Source of the DNA: Marinobacter salsuginis
GTDB lineage: Bacteria; Pseudomonadota; Gammaproteobacteria; Pseudomonadales; Oleiphilaceae
DNA length: 64,000 bases
Direction: 5' to 3'
Assembly (NCBI RefSeq): GCF_009617755.1
Contig: NZ_BGZH01000001.1
Coordinates: forward strand, 124,001-188,000
Shown: piece by piece, positions 49,285 to 58,321 of the stretch
How the letters are laid out: the number at the start of each line of letters is the position of its first letter
How positions within the stretch are numbered: position 1 is the stretch's first letter
Notes under the pieces: generated by a model
Database searches by the model: none
The model's input: only the letters and a program-made list of their open reading frames with translations
Told to the model about the DNA's origin: nothing
Position numbers and translations under genes: made by a program

Positions 49285-50076
49285 TCAGAAATCCTCGAGC
49301 ATCAGATCCTCATCATCACCGCTGGCAAACGGATCGTTGACCACCTTCCCGTCATTGATCAGGAATTCCCGACGCTGCAGGAAGGCATTTCGAACAAACA
49401 CGTAACTGTCGCCAGAGATGAAGCTCTCCGCAGGAATCAAATCCGCGCGTTTATCAACAATCTGGAGGGCGCGGGCGTAATAAACTTCCGGACTGTCCAC
49501 AGTATCCCAAGCGGATGGCAACGCAAAGCCGTCAGTTGCAAACCCGGTCAGGTGCCTTGGCGTGGAAGGCCCGAGAAACGGCAGCATAAGGTATGGCCCC
49601 GAACCGACACCCCAGTAGCCCAAAGTCTGGCCAAAGTCCTCGGGCCGTTCAGGCAGGTCAAAGGCGGTTGCCACATCAATCAGGCCACCCAGACCGAAGG
49701 TAGTGTTGTAGGTAAATCGACCCACAGCAACGACTGCCGACTCCCCTTTCAGCTGCAGCACGCTGTTGGTGAAGTTCCGGAGTTCAGTCAGGTTGTTAAA
49801 AAAATTGGTGATACCACGATCAACGATCTGCGGGGTAAACGTCCGATAGGCCTGAGCCACCGGTTTCAGGAACCACCGGTCGATCGTTTCGTTGAACGTA
49901 TACACCTTGCGGTTCCAGTTTTCCCAGGGGTCTTTGGGATCAACCGGTACCGAACCTTCGGGCGGCGGTTCTTGCATATTCTGGGCAATCGCCTGACCCG
50001 ATGGCACAACGGTAGCCAGGGACAACAACAGGCAAAACGTAACAAGCCGGCGCCGGATAAAAAAGTGTTTCATCAT
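49285..50076 (-). CDS. mlaA: MlaA/VacJ family outer-membrane protein, no lipobox
   Basis: Component that removes misplaced phospholipid from the outer leaflet with OmpC-like porins. The family core is clear: DPWENWNRKVYTFNETIDRWFLKPVA, RGITNFFNNLTELRNF and LPERPEDFGQTLGYWGVGSGPYLMLPFLGPSTPRH. Length 263. The signal peptide ends ...GQAIA-QN and lacks a lipobox Cys, so it would be cut by signal peptidase I and not lipidated, unlike E. coli MlaA. The first or second Met could start it. Confidence 0.92.
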   Translation of the reverse strand: MMKHFFIRRRLVTFCLLLSLATVVPSGQAIAQNMQEPPPEGSVPVDPKDPWENWNRKVYTFNETIDRWFLKPVAQAYRTFTPQIVDRGITNFFNNLTELRNFTNSVLQLKGESAVVAVGRFTYNTTFGLGGLIDVATAFDLPERPEDFGQTLGYWGVGSGPYLMLPFLGPSTPRHLTGFATDGFALPSAWDTVDSPEVYYARALQIVDKRADLIPAESFISGDSYVFVRNAFLQRREFLINDGKVVNDPFASGDDEDLMLEDF

Positions 50077-50163
50077 CTGCTCTTGGGTTGTTTAATTCGT
50101 TTCAATTCGTCGAAAATACCGGCGCTACTTTTTTATTATTAAACCGTTGTTCCGGAGACACCG

Positions 50164-50571
50164 ATGTCAGTACCGGGAAATCTTGTAAACACGATTACCA
50201 TGCCCCTTCGCTGGGGAGACATGGATGCATACGGCCATGCCAACAATACAGTCTACTTCCGATTCTTTGAGGAAGCCCGTATTGTCTGGCTGGCCTCACT
50301 GGAGCTGGGCGGTCCCGAGGAGCCGACCGGTCCGGTTATTATAAAGACCAGTGCCACCTTTCTAAAGGAATTGAATCACCCGGCAACGGTTGAGGTGAAA
50401 ACATACGCCGACAAGGCAGGTAACACCAGCCTCGACACCTACCATCTACTGACCGATGTCGATACCGGCGCTGTTTACGCGGAAGGTTATGCGAAGATCG
50501 TCTGGTTCGACCGTAAAACACGCTCCTCGGCTCCGCTGCCAGAAACCCTCCGGGCCCTGGCAACGTCTTGA
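50164..50571 (+). CDS. Acyl-CoA thioesterase, hotdog fold
   Basis: A 135-residue 4-hydroxybenzoyl-CoA thioesterase-like protein. The catalytic pattern is RWGDMDAYGHANNTVYFRFFEEAR, with the acidic residue and HxN of the family. It likely hydrolyses acyl-CoA esters; chain length is unknown. Divergent from mlaA, convergent with the FabH-like gene. Confidence 0.88.
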   Translation: MSVPGNLVNTITMPLRWGDMDAYGHANNTVYFRFFEEARIVWLASLELGGPEEPTGPVIIKTSATFLKELNHPATVEVKTYADKAGNTSLDTYHLLTDVDTGAVYAEGYAKIVWFDRKTRSSAPLPETLRALATS

Positions 50572-50583
50572 ACCAGAGAACGT

Positions 50584-51705
50584 CTACCGGCGGCGTACCA
50601 CCACGCTGCCGATGGAATAACCGGCACCGAACGAACAGATAACCCCGAGATCACCACTGACAAGATCGCCCTTGTGTTTGTGGAAGGCGATGATCGAACC
50701 GGCGGAGCTGGTGTTGGCGTATTCATCGAGGATGACCGGTGCCTCTTCCTCGGTCGCATCCCGACCCAGCACCTTCCGGGCAATCAGCTGGTTCATATTC
50801 AGATTGGCCTGGTGCAGCCACATGCGGCGGAGATCATCCGGGGCCAGAGACAGGCTTTGAAGCTGCTTCTGGATGGTCTCGGCAACCAGAGGCGATACTT
50901 CCTTGAACACTTTCCGGCCCTGCTGCACGAAGAGCTTGTCCGGTTTGCCAACGCCTGAATCGTCTGCACGGTTCAGGAACCCGAAATTGTTCCGGATGTT
51001 ATTGGAGAACTTGGTCTTCAGGCTGGTACCAAGAATTTCGAAACCCTGACCCTTGGACGTATCTTCCTCACGCTCAACGAGGATGGCCGTGCAGGCGTCA
51101 CCAAAAATGAAGTGGCTGTCACGGTCACGGAAATTCAGGTGGCCGGAACAGATCTCCGGGCTGACCACCAGAACGGAACGGGCACTGCCGTTCTCGACAG
51201 AGTTGACCGCTGCCTGGAGGCCGAACGTAGCTGAGCTGCAAGCCACGTTCATATCATAGGCAAACCCCTCGATACCAAGCGCTTCCTGAACCTCGATGGA
51301 CACGGCCGGATAGGCTCGCTGCAGGTTGGAGCAGGCAACGATTACGGCATCGACATCCTGTGCCGATTTGCCCGCCTGCTCCAAGGCCTCACGGCAGGCG
51401 GCCACTGCCATGTCGCATTGCACCGAAGGTTCTTCGTTGCCGCGCTCGGGGATATAGGGTTTCATGCGTTTGGGATCGAGAATGCCATCCTTGTCGATCA
51501 CATGGCGTCGTTTGATGCCGGACGCTTTCTCGATAAAAGAAGAGGACGATGGCTGCAGTGGTGTCACATCGCCGCTGGCGATGGCATCTGCATTCTCGGC
51601 GTTGAATAGTTCAACATACTGGTTAAAGGCTTCGACCAGTTCGTCATTATCAATGGTTGCTGGCGGTGTGTAGAGACCGGTCCCGCTAATAACGGCTTTA
51701 ATCAC
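50584..51705 (-). CDS. Beta-ketoacyl-ACP synthase III-like (beta-ketodecanoyl-ACP synthase type)
   Basis: A 373-residue thiolase-fold condensing enzyme. Catalytic triad: C156 in NVACSSATFG, His in WLHQANLNMNQ and Asn in YANTSSAGS. Length and N-terminus (MIKAVISGTGLYTPPATI) match the P. aeruginosa PA3286 type, which condenses octanoyl-CoA from beta-oxidation with malonyl-ACP to prime fatty-acid synthesis, rather than classical FabH (~320 residues). The substrate is inferred from that similarity, recalled not searched. Confidence 0.87.
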   Translation of the reverse strand: MIKAVISGTGLYTPPATIDNDELVEAFNQYVELFNAENADAIASGDVTPLQPSSSSFIEKASGIKRRHVIDKDGILDPKRMKPYIPERGNEEPSVQCDMAVAACREALEQAGKSAQDVDAVIVACSNLQRAYPAVSIEVQEALGIEGFAYDMNVACSSATFGLQAAVNSVENGSARSVLVVSPEICSGHLNFRDRDSHFIFGDACTAILVEREEDTSKGQGFEILGTSLKTKFSNNIRNNFGFLNRADDSGVGKPDKLFVQQGRKVFKEVSPLVAETIQKQLQSLSLAPDDLRRMWLHQANLNMNQLIARKVLGRDATEEEAPVILDEYANTSSAGSIIAFHKHKGDLVSGDLGVICSFGAGYSIGSVVVRRR

Positions 51706-51729
51706 GCTAACCCCACGTCATGATTGTGA

Positions 51730-51754
51730 AAACGGGACACCAAGCGTCCCGTTT
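51730..51754 (-). terminator. Probable terminator after hrpA
   Basis: On the minus strand AAACGGGAC and GTCCCGTTT form a 9-bp stem followed by TTCACAA. It lies ~100 bp past the hrpA stop. The short T-run makes it moderate. Confidence 0.55.
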
Positions 51755-51854
51755 GGTTAATTCGTTGACCCACTGCCGGAAATACTAACACAGTCTCTGG
51801 GTTTTGCCCGTCAGGTATCAGTCACGGGCACCAGTCTGGTGCGCGCCGTGTTCT

Positions 51855-54800
51855 CTAAACTCGGGTTTTCTCCCATTGCCGGTCCAGGCGTTTAACCGAT
51901 ACCGTCATCACCGTGCCCAGTTGCTGTGCAAAGAACGACACCCGGAACTCCTCCAGCATCCAGCGGTAAAGGACAAGCTCCGGATCTCGAATCCCCTGCC
52001 GCTGTTGTTCGTCCCGCTTCACCGCGTAGCGGGACCAGAGGGGCTCAATGGTGTGAAGAAACTCCCGCTCACGGCCCATTTCCCGGGGCATTTTCTCAAG
52101 GCGAATCAGAGCGGCCTCAAAATAACGACCAAACTCCGCCAACCACTCTGGCGGCGTTTGCACCAGAAAACCGGGATAGACAAGGTTCTGCAACTGGAAC
52201 TTCAGGTCGGCCATGCTGTTAGCCAGCGCCAGGTTGATTTTGCCTTTTAATTGCTTCGCCACTTTCTGGTAACCGGACATGGCCTGATACAGCCGTTCGT
52301 CTGCCTGCTCCAAAGCCGGAATGAAATCACCCCGGTGAGTGTTGAACACCTTGTCGAAATCCTCTGCCGTCCTTGGAATTTCGCCCGCGAGAAAATGCTG
52401 CATGGCCGTCGCCAAAAGCAGGTCGTCCAACAAAACTTTTGACTGGCCCACCGGCGCAAACATCAGCGCCGACTGCTTGAAACGAGGCAGTTTGCGTTCA
52501 AGATCATCAAGCGTCTTGCCGAACCGGTTGAGGATCACGCGGGCAATGGCCTTGCGGGTGATATCTTCAGCGGTCAGCCGATCCAGACAGCGTATCTGGC
52601 GCACCTGTTTGCCCAGATCCTCCAGGGCGGGATACACGGTCACCTGCATGCCACCTTTTTCCGTCTGGACCTCTTCCGGCAGTGAACCGAACTGCCATTC
52701 GGTGTACTCGCCGCTCGGTTCTGCTGGCGAATCATCCTGTGTTGCCGAGGCCAGTGCCTGCTCGGCCTGACCTTCAAGCTGGTGTTGCAGATCGTCGGTC
52801 TCGCGACTCTCAGCGATGGTGCGACCGCCGTCGCCCATGACCCGCAGGTTCATTCGGAGGTGTTTGGGCAATTCCGAGTCGGACCAGGCCTCGGGATCAA
52901 TCTGCACACCGGTCATGCGGCGCAACTGCTCACCGAGCTGAAGCGTCAGCGGCTCGTTGGAGGGTTGAAGATTCTCAAGAGCCGCATCCACAAAATCGGG
53001 TACCGGCACGAAATTCCGGCGCAGAGCCTTGGGCAGAGATTTCACCAGGGCAATACACTTTTCCCTCAACAGTCCCGGAACCAGCCACTCCAAACGACGG
53101 GACGGAATCTGTTTGAGAGCCATCAGCGGAACCTGAAGCGTGACACCGTCTTTTTCGCTGGTGGGCTCGAATTCATAGCTCAGCGGATAACGAACACCCT
53201 CCCATTCCAGAAAGTCCGGATACAGGTCGGCGGCCTGGGCATCCACCGGCCGCTGGAGTATGTCGGCTTCGGTGAGCTCCAGTTCCTTCAACTGTTCGCC
53301 CGAGAGCCCCTTCCACCAGGTCTCGAAATGCCGACCACTGATGATGTCTGCGGGCAGGCGTTCGTCATAGAAAGCCACCAGTACCTCATCATCAACGAGC
53401 AGGTCCCGGCGCCGGGTCTTCTTCTCGAGATTCTCAACCGTATCGAGCATCTCGCGATTACGGGCGATAAAAGGCGCCTTCGACCGGTAATCACCCTCCA
53501 CCAGCGCACGGCGGATGAACAGATTCCTGCATTCCGCCGGATCCACTTTGGCGTAGGGGATGCGGCGCTTGGCAACAATGTCCAGGCCGTAGAGGGTGAC
53601 CTTCTCGTAGCCCATCACCTGGGCACGCTTTTGCTCCCAGTGCGGCTCGAAATAGTGGTGTTTGACGATGTGACCGGCCAGGGGCTCGATCCATTCCGGC
53701 TGAATGGAAGCCACCACCCGGGCAAACACCCGGCTGGTTTCCACAATCTCGGTCGCGACGATCCACTTCGGACTCGTTTTGGCCACCTTGGAACCGGGAA
53801 AGATCAGCACTTTCCGGTTTCGTGTTGCCAGATATTCCTTCTTCTCCACTTTCATTGCGACCTGGCCCAGAAGACCGGCCAGAATCGCCTTGTGCAGGGC
53901 TTCGTAACTGGCGGCGTCCTTGTTCACCGTCAGCTTCTGTTCACGACAGATCAGAGTCAGTTGGCGATGGATATCCCGCCATTCCCGCATTCGCATCCAG
54001 CTCAGGAAACTTTTCTGGCAGACCTTTTTGAGCTGATTCTGGGACAGTTCCTGACGCTGTTCTTCATAGAAGTTCCAGATGTTCAGCAGAGTGACGAAAT
54101 CCGATTCCTTGTCGTTGAACGGTGCATGAGCCTGGTCCGCTGCCTGTTGTTTATCCTGGGGCCGCTCCCTCGGGTCCTGGATACTCAACCCGGCAATAAT
54201 CACCAGTGTTTCCGCCAGACTGCCCAGCTCTGCGGCCGTGACCAGCATCCTGGCCAGTCTTGGATCAAGGGGCAGCCGGGCCATGGTTCGGCCAAGCCGG
54301 GTGACGCGGCGCTTATCATCCACCGCGCCCAACTCTTCCAGGAGCTTGTAGCCATCGTTGACCTGGCGCTTGTCCGGCGCCTCAAGGAACGGGAACTGCC
54401 GGATTTCGCCCAGACCTGACGTGGCCATTTGCAGAATGACGGAGGCCAGGTTGGTTCGAAGTATCTCCGGATCGGTGTATTCCGGGCGATTGATAAAATC
54501 CGTCTCATCGTAAAGCCGGAAACAGATACCCGGCGCGACCCGCCCACAACGGCCCGCCCGCTGGTTGGCGCTGGCCTGGGAAATCGGTTCCACCGGCAGT
54601 CGCTGGATCTTGGAGCGCACGCTGTAGCGGCTGATCCTGGCCACCCCGGTATCGATCACGTAACGGATGCCTGGCACCGTCAAGGAGGTTTCCGCCACGT
54701 TGGTGGAGAGCACAATCCTTCGCCCCTTGTGGGACTGAAACACCCTGTTCTGCTCAGCATTGCTCAACCGCGAATACAGCGGCAGCACTTCTGTATGCCG

Positions 54801-55790
54801 CAGATCCACATGGCGCAACACCTTGCTAAGATTGCGAATCTCACGCTCGCCGGGCAGGAACACCAGAATATCCCCCGGCGGCTGTTTCTGGCTGCGCTCA
54901 TGCTGCTCGATCTCGTCGAGGGCACCCAGAACGCCGTCCGTCCAGCCCTGATCCCGGTCGTCCTCATCTCCGGTCAGCGGTCGGTAGCGCACGTCCACGG
55001 GATAGGTCCGGCCGCTCACCTCGATCACCGGCGCCTTGTCGAAGAATTCGCTGAACCGTTCGACTTCGATGGTCGCCGAGGTAATGATCACCTTCAGATC
55101 CGGGCGCTTGGGCAGGAGCTGACGCAGATAACCGAGCAGAAAGTCGATGTTTAGACTGCGCTCGTGGGCTTCGTCGATGATGATCGTATCGTAGCGATCC
55201 AGAAACCGGTCGTGCTGAACCTCCGCCAGCAGGATCCCGTCGGTCATCACCTTTACCCGGGACTGCTCGGAGGTGTTGTCGGTGAAGCGAACCTGATACC
55301 CGATCTGCTGGCCGGTCTGCTCACCGATTTCCTCGGCAATTCGCGCTGCCACGCTCCGCGCCGCGATGCGTCGGGGCTGGGTATGACCGATCAGCCCCCG
55401 GATCCCCCGCCCGCTGTTCATGCAGATTTTTGGAATCTGCGTGGTTTTACCGGAGCCGGTTTCCCCGGCAATGATCACCACCTGGTTATTTTCGATGGCC
55501 TCACGAATGTCGTCGACCCGTTCGGAAACCGGCAAGCCCTCCGGAAAACTGGCCGGCTTGTGCAATGCGTGTCGCTGCTGCACCTTTCCCAGCCCACGCT
55601 CGAGCCATTTCGCCATTTTTTCCAGGTCTTTCTGGCCAGGCTTCCCTTTGGTGCGGGCAACCGTTTTAACGATGCGGGCGGCCTCCTGCTGGTTGCAGGC
55701 GTCCAGCTGCTCCATCATGGCCTTCACGGCCGCCTCGGCATCAGGTTTCGGAGTCGGTGTGCTCGGATTATCGGAACGGGTGTCTGTCAT
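51855..55790 (-). CDS. hrpA: ATP-dependent RNA helicase HrpA
   Basis: Large DEAH-box RNA helicase that in E. coli resolves stalled ribosomes and acts in mRNA processing. Walker A is GETGSGKTT (109-117), with DEAH in IIIDEAHERSLN, SATIE, and motif VI QRAGRCGR. HA2/OB domains and the long HrpA-specific C-terminal region (DUF3418) follow. Length 1311 is normal (E. coli 1300). A 545-residue frame on the opposite strand is a shadow. Confidence 0.97.
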   Translation of the reverse strand: MTDTRSDNPSTPTPKPDAEAAVKAMMEQLDACNQQEAARIVKTVARTKGKPGQKDLEKMAKWLERGLGKVQQRHALHKPASFPEGLPVSERVDDIREAIENNQVVIIAGETGSGKTTQIPKICMNSGRGIRGLIGHTQPRRIAARSVAARIAEEIGEQTGQQIGYQVRFTDNTSEQSRVKVMTDGILLAEVQHDRFLDRYDTIIIDEAHERSLNIDFLLGYLRQLLPKRPDLKVIITSATIEVERFSEFFDKAPVIEVSGRTYPVDVRYRPLTGDEDDRDQGWTDGVLGALDEIEQHERSQKQPPGDILVFLPGEREIRNLSKVLRHVDLRHTEVLPLYSRLSNAEQNRVFQSHKGRRIVLSTNVAETSLTVPGIRYVIDTGVARISRYSVRSKIQRLPVEPISQASANQRAGRCGRVAPGICFRLYDETDFINRPEYTDPEILRTNLASVILQMATSGLGEIRQFPFLEAPDKRQVNDGYKLLEELGAVDDKRRVTRLGRTMARLPLDPRLARMLVTAAELGSLAETLVIIAGLSIQDPRERPQDKQQAADQAHAPFNDKESDFVTLLNIWNFYEEQRQELSQNQLKKVCQKSFLSWMRMREWRDIHRQLTLICREQKLTVNKDAASYEALHKAILAGLLGQVAMKVEKKEYLATRNRKVLIFPGSKVAKTSPKWIVATEIVETSRVFARVVASIQPEWIEPLAGHIVKHHYFEPHWEQKRAQVMGYEKVTLYGLDIVAKRRIPYAKVDPAECRNLFIRRALVEGDYRSKAPFIARNREMLDTVENLEKKTRRRDLLVDDEVLVAFYDERLPADIISGRHFETWWKGLSGEQLKELELTEADILQRPVDAQAADLYPDFLEWEGVRYPLSYEFEPTSEKDGVTLQVPLMALKQIPSRRLEWLVPGLLREKCIALVKSLPKALRRNFVPVPDFVDAALENLQPSNEPLTLQLGEQLRRMTGVQIDPEAWSDSELPKHLRMNLRVMGDGGRTIAESRETDDLQHQLEGQAEQALASATQDDSPAEPSGEYTEWQFGSLPEEVQTEKGGMQVTVYPALEDLGKQVRQIRCLDRLTAEDITRKAIARVILNRFGKTLDDLERKLPRFKQSALMFAPVGQSKVLLDDLLLATAMQHFLAGEIPRTAEDFDKVFNTHRGDFIPALEQADERLYQAMSGYQKVAKQLKGKINLALANSMADLKFQLQNLVYPGFLVQTPPEWLAEFGRYFEAALIRLEKMPREMGREREFLHTIEPLWSRYAVKRDEQQRQGIRDPELVLYRWMLEEFRVSFFAQQLGTVMTVSVKRLDRQWEKTRV

Positions 55791-55863
55791 TGAATTGCCG
55801 GAATAGCGCTCACTCGGATTCGATTGGGCGACAGTCTATCGGGAAAGTCGGTATCTGAAAAAC

Positions 55864-55889
55864 GGAAAAACCCCGCCGAAGCAGGGTTC
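55864..55889 (-). terminator. Rho-independent terminator of fadD
   Basis: On the minus strand AACCCTGC-ttcg-GCGGGGTT with one mismatch, followed by TTTTCCGTTTTT. It lies ~25 bp after the fadD stop. Confidence 0.85.
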
Positions 55890-55913
55890 TCCTTGATCAG
55901 CTGCTGGAAAGGC

Positions 55914-57596
55914 TTACTTGTTGTTCGCCTCGTCACGCAGCTCACGGCGAAGGATCTTGCCTACATTGGTCTTGGGCAGTTCGTCCCGGAACTCGAACTG
56001 TTTGGGCACTTTGTAGGCGGTGAGCCGCTCGCGACAGAACTCCTTGAGTTCATTTTCTGTCACGCCCTCAGCCGTAGGCACCAGGTAAACCTTGACCGCC
56101 TCGCCGCTCTTGGCATCAGGTACGCCAACAGCCGCACACTCGACCACCTTGGGATGGCTGCTGACCACATCTTCAATCTCGTTAGGGAACACGTTGAAGC
56201 CCGAGACGATGATCATGTCTTTCTTGCGATCCACAATGCGGATGTAACCGTCTTCCTGGATCAGCGCAATGTCGCCAGTTCGCAGGTAGCCATCGTCGGT
56301 GAAGGACTTCTGGGTATCTTCCGGACGCTGCCAGTAACCGCGCATGACCTGGGGGCCTTTGACACACAGTTCGCCGGGCTCGCCCAGGGGCGTCTCATTG
56401 CCCTCTTCATCAATGGTTTTAACCTGCGTGGACGGAATCGGAAGCCCAATGGTACCGATCTGAATAGCGCTGTGCGGATTGAAGGTCACCACAGGCGACG
56501 TTTCGGTCATGCCGAAGCCTTCGCAAATCTCACAGCCGGTTACCCGCTCCCACATTTTGGCGGTGTCGCTGGTCAGCGCCATGCCGCCTGATGAGGTCAG
56601 TTTCAGGCTGCTGAAATCCAGGTCCTGGAACTCTTCATTGTTGCAAAGCGCAACGAACAGTGTATTCAGGCCAAGGAATGCGGAGAATTTGTGGTTCTTC
56701 AACTCTTTCACAAAGCCCGGGATATCCCGCGGGTTTGGAATCAAGACGTTGTGAGCACCCGCCTCAAGCATGATGCCGCAGTTCAGGGTAAAGGAATAAA
56801 TGTGATAGAGCGGCAGGGGGGCAATCACCACTTCCTGCCCCTCAACCACCATGTCTTCCATCATCGGACGGGTCTGCAGTAGATTCGCAACCAGGTTGCC
56901 GTGGGTCAGCATCGCGCCTTTCGCCACACCGGTAGTGCCACCGGTGTACTGGAGCACGGCAATGTCGTCCTGTTTGCACTCAACCGGAGTAAATTTCTCT
57001 CGGGCGCCCGCACTCAGTACTGCCGGCAGTTTGTGCGCCTGGGGCAGATTGAAGGGCGGAACCATCTTTTTGACATGCTTGATCACCGCATTCATCAGGG
57101 TGCGCTTGATAGGCGAGTGCATGTCCGCAATTTCAGTCACAATGACATGCTCAATGCCGGTGTGCGGCAGCACCTTCTCGGCGTTCTCGGCCATGTTGGC
57201 CAGAACCACCAGGGCCTTGGCACCGGAATCATTGAACTGATGTTCCATTTCCCGCGTGGTATACAGCGGGTTGGTATTCACCACAATCAGGCCAGCTCGC
57301 ATGGCACCAAATACAACCACCGGATACTGGCTGACGTTCGGCATCTGCACAGCAATACGGTCGCCAGGTTTCAAATCTGTCTTGTTCTGGAGCCAGGCCG
57401 CGAAGTTACGGCTCTGGGTGTCGAGGTCACGGTAAGTGAGCGTTGCGCCAACAGCACTGAATGCGGGACGGTCAGCAAATTTTTTGACCGACTGCTCGAA
57501 CACATCCACCATGCTTTTGTACTTGTTCAGGTCCACCTCGCGGGGCACGCCGGCGGGGTATTTATCCTGATAGAACTGCTCAAAATCCATCACCAT
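55914..57596 (-). CDS. fadD: Long-chain fatty acid-CoA ligase
   Basis: Activates fatty acids to acyl-CoA for beta-oxidation and lipid synthesis. The AMP-binding motif YTGGTTGVAKGAMLTHGN is near residues 216-233; EGFGMTETSPV and the GYLRTGDIALIQEDGYIRIVDRKKD hinge follow. Length 560. Divergent from the MaoC/PhaJ gene over a 194-bp gap; a TTGACA (minus strand, near 57641) may be part of its promoter. I see no clear FadR or PsrA operator. Confidence 0.95.
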   Translation of the reverse strand: MVMDFEQFYQDKYPAGVPREVDLNKYKSMVDVFEQSVKKFADRPAFSAVGATLTYRDLDTQSRNFAAWLQNKTDLKPGDRIAVQMPNVSQYPVVVFGAMRAGLIVVNTNPLYTTREMEHQFNDSGAKALVVLANMAENAEKVLPHTGIEHVIVTEIADMHSPIKRTLMNAVIKHVKKMVPPFNLPQAHKLPAVLSAGAREKFTPVECKQDDIAVLQYTGGTTGVAKGAMLTHGNLVANLLQTRPMMEDMVVEGQEVVIAPLPLYHIYSFTLNCGIMLEAGAHNVLIPNPRDIPGFVKELKNHKFSAFLGLNTLFVALCNNEEFQDLDFSSLKLTSSGGMALTSDTAKMWERVTGCEICEGFGMTETSPVVTFNPHSAIQIGTIGLPIPSTQVKTIDEEGNETPLGEPGELCVKGPQVMRGYWQRPEDTQKSFTDDGYLRTGDIALIQEDGYIRIVDRKKDMIIVSGFNVFPNEIEDVVSSHPKVVECAAVGVPDAKSGEAVKVYLVPTAEGVTENELKEFCRERLTAYKVPKQFEFRDELPKTNVGKILRRELRDEANNK

Positions 57597-57790
57597 CTCC
57601 TGTTTGGCGCTTTTGATTGTAATGATTTACCAATGTCAAGTTGTTTAAAAAATCAACCCTACAAAAGTATCAGCCTCAAAAAAGTGGGGAGAGAATAGCA
57701 GTTTTGTAACCGATGAGGTAGTTTTCGAGACTCTGACCCGAACACCGACCTGAACACCTGTACTTTAATGCCAACAGCACGGAGCACGCG

Positions 57791-58276
57791 ATGAGCGATA
57801 CCCTTGATACTCTGGAGAATATCACCTACGACGAGCTGAATGAGGGCGACACCGCCACCTTCACGCGCACCCTCACCGAGGATGAACTGGTGCTGTTTGC
57901 AGCGGTCTCCGGTGATGTAAACCCGGTACACCTGGACGCCGAATTTGCAGCCGGCTCCATGTTCAAAGAGCGGATTGCCCATGGCATGTGGAGCGGCTCC
58001 CTGATCTCGGCTGCCCTGGCAACGGTGATGCCTGGCCCCGGTACCATCTACCTGGATCAGAGCCTGTCCTTCAAGCGCCCGGTGAAACTGGATGACACAC
58101 TCACCGTAAAGCTGAAAGTCCTTCGGAAAGAACCGAAAGGCCGGGTCGTGGTCGAGTGCGATGTACGCAACCAGAACGATCAGCAGGTGGTCATAGGAGA
58201 AGCGAAGGTGATTGCGCCATCGGAGAAAGTGTCTCTGCACAAGCCCCGGTTGCCCAAAATTACCATCGAAAACTGA
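57791..58276 (+). CDS. phaJ: MaoC-like (R)-specific enoyl-CoA hydratase
   Basis: A 161-residue hotdog hydratase. The hydratase 2 motif is clear: Asp and His in GDVNPVHLDAEFA and the AHGMWSG segment. Such enzymes turn trans-2-enoyl-CoA from beta-oxidation into (R)-3-hydroxyacyl-CoA for polyhydroxyalkanoate or lipid use. The symbol is by family; no pha synthase is in the window. Facing fadD fits a fatty-acid role. Confidence 0.85.
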   Translation: MSDTLDTLENITYDELNEGDTATFTRTLTEDELVLFAAVSGDVNPVHLDAEFAAGSMFKERIAHGMWSGSLISAALATVMPGPGTIYLDQSLSFKRPVKLDDTLTVKLKVLRKEPKGRVVVECDVRNQNDQQVVIGEAKVIAPSEKVSLHKPRLPKITIEN

Positions 58277-58285
58277 GTTTCTTGC

Positions 58286-58313
58286 ATCGGGCAGTTCTCA
58301 CTGACTGCCCGAT
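58286..58313. terminator. Bidirectional terminator hairpin
   Basis: ATCGGGCAGT and ACTGCCCGAT form a 10-bp stem with an 8-nt loop. It lies 9 bp past each of the two convergent stop codons (phaJ and the TonB-like gene). T-runs are short. Confidence 0.7.
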
Positions 58314-58321
58314 CAGCCGGT

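Noticed and set aside
52782..54419. A 545-codon open frame on the plus strand
   Set aside because: It lies wholly opposite hrpA, whose helicase motifs are complete. No family features; a GC-driven shadow.
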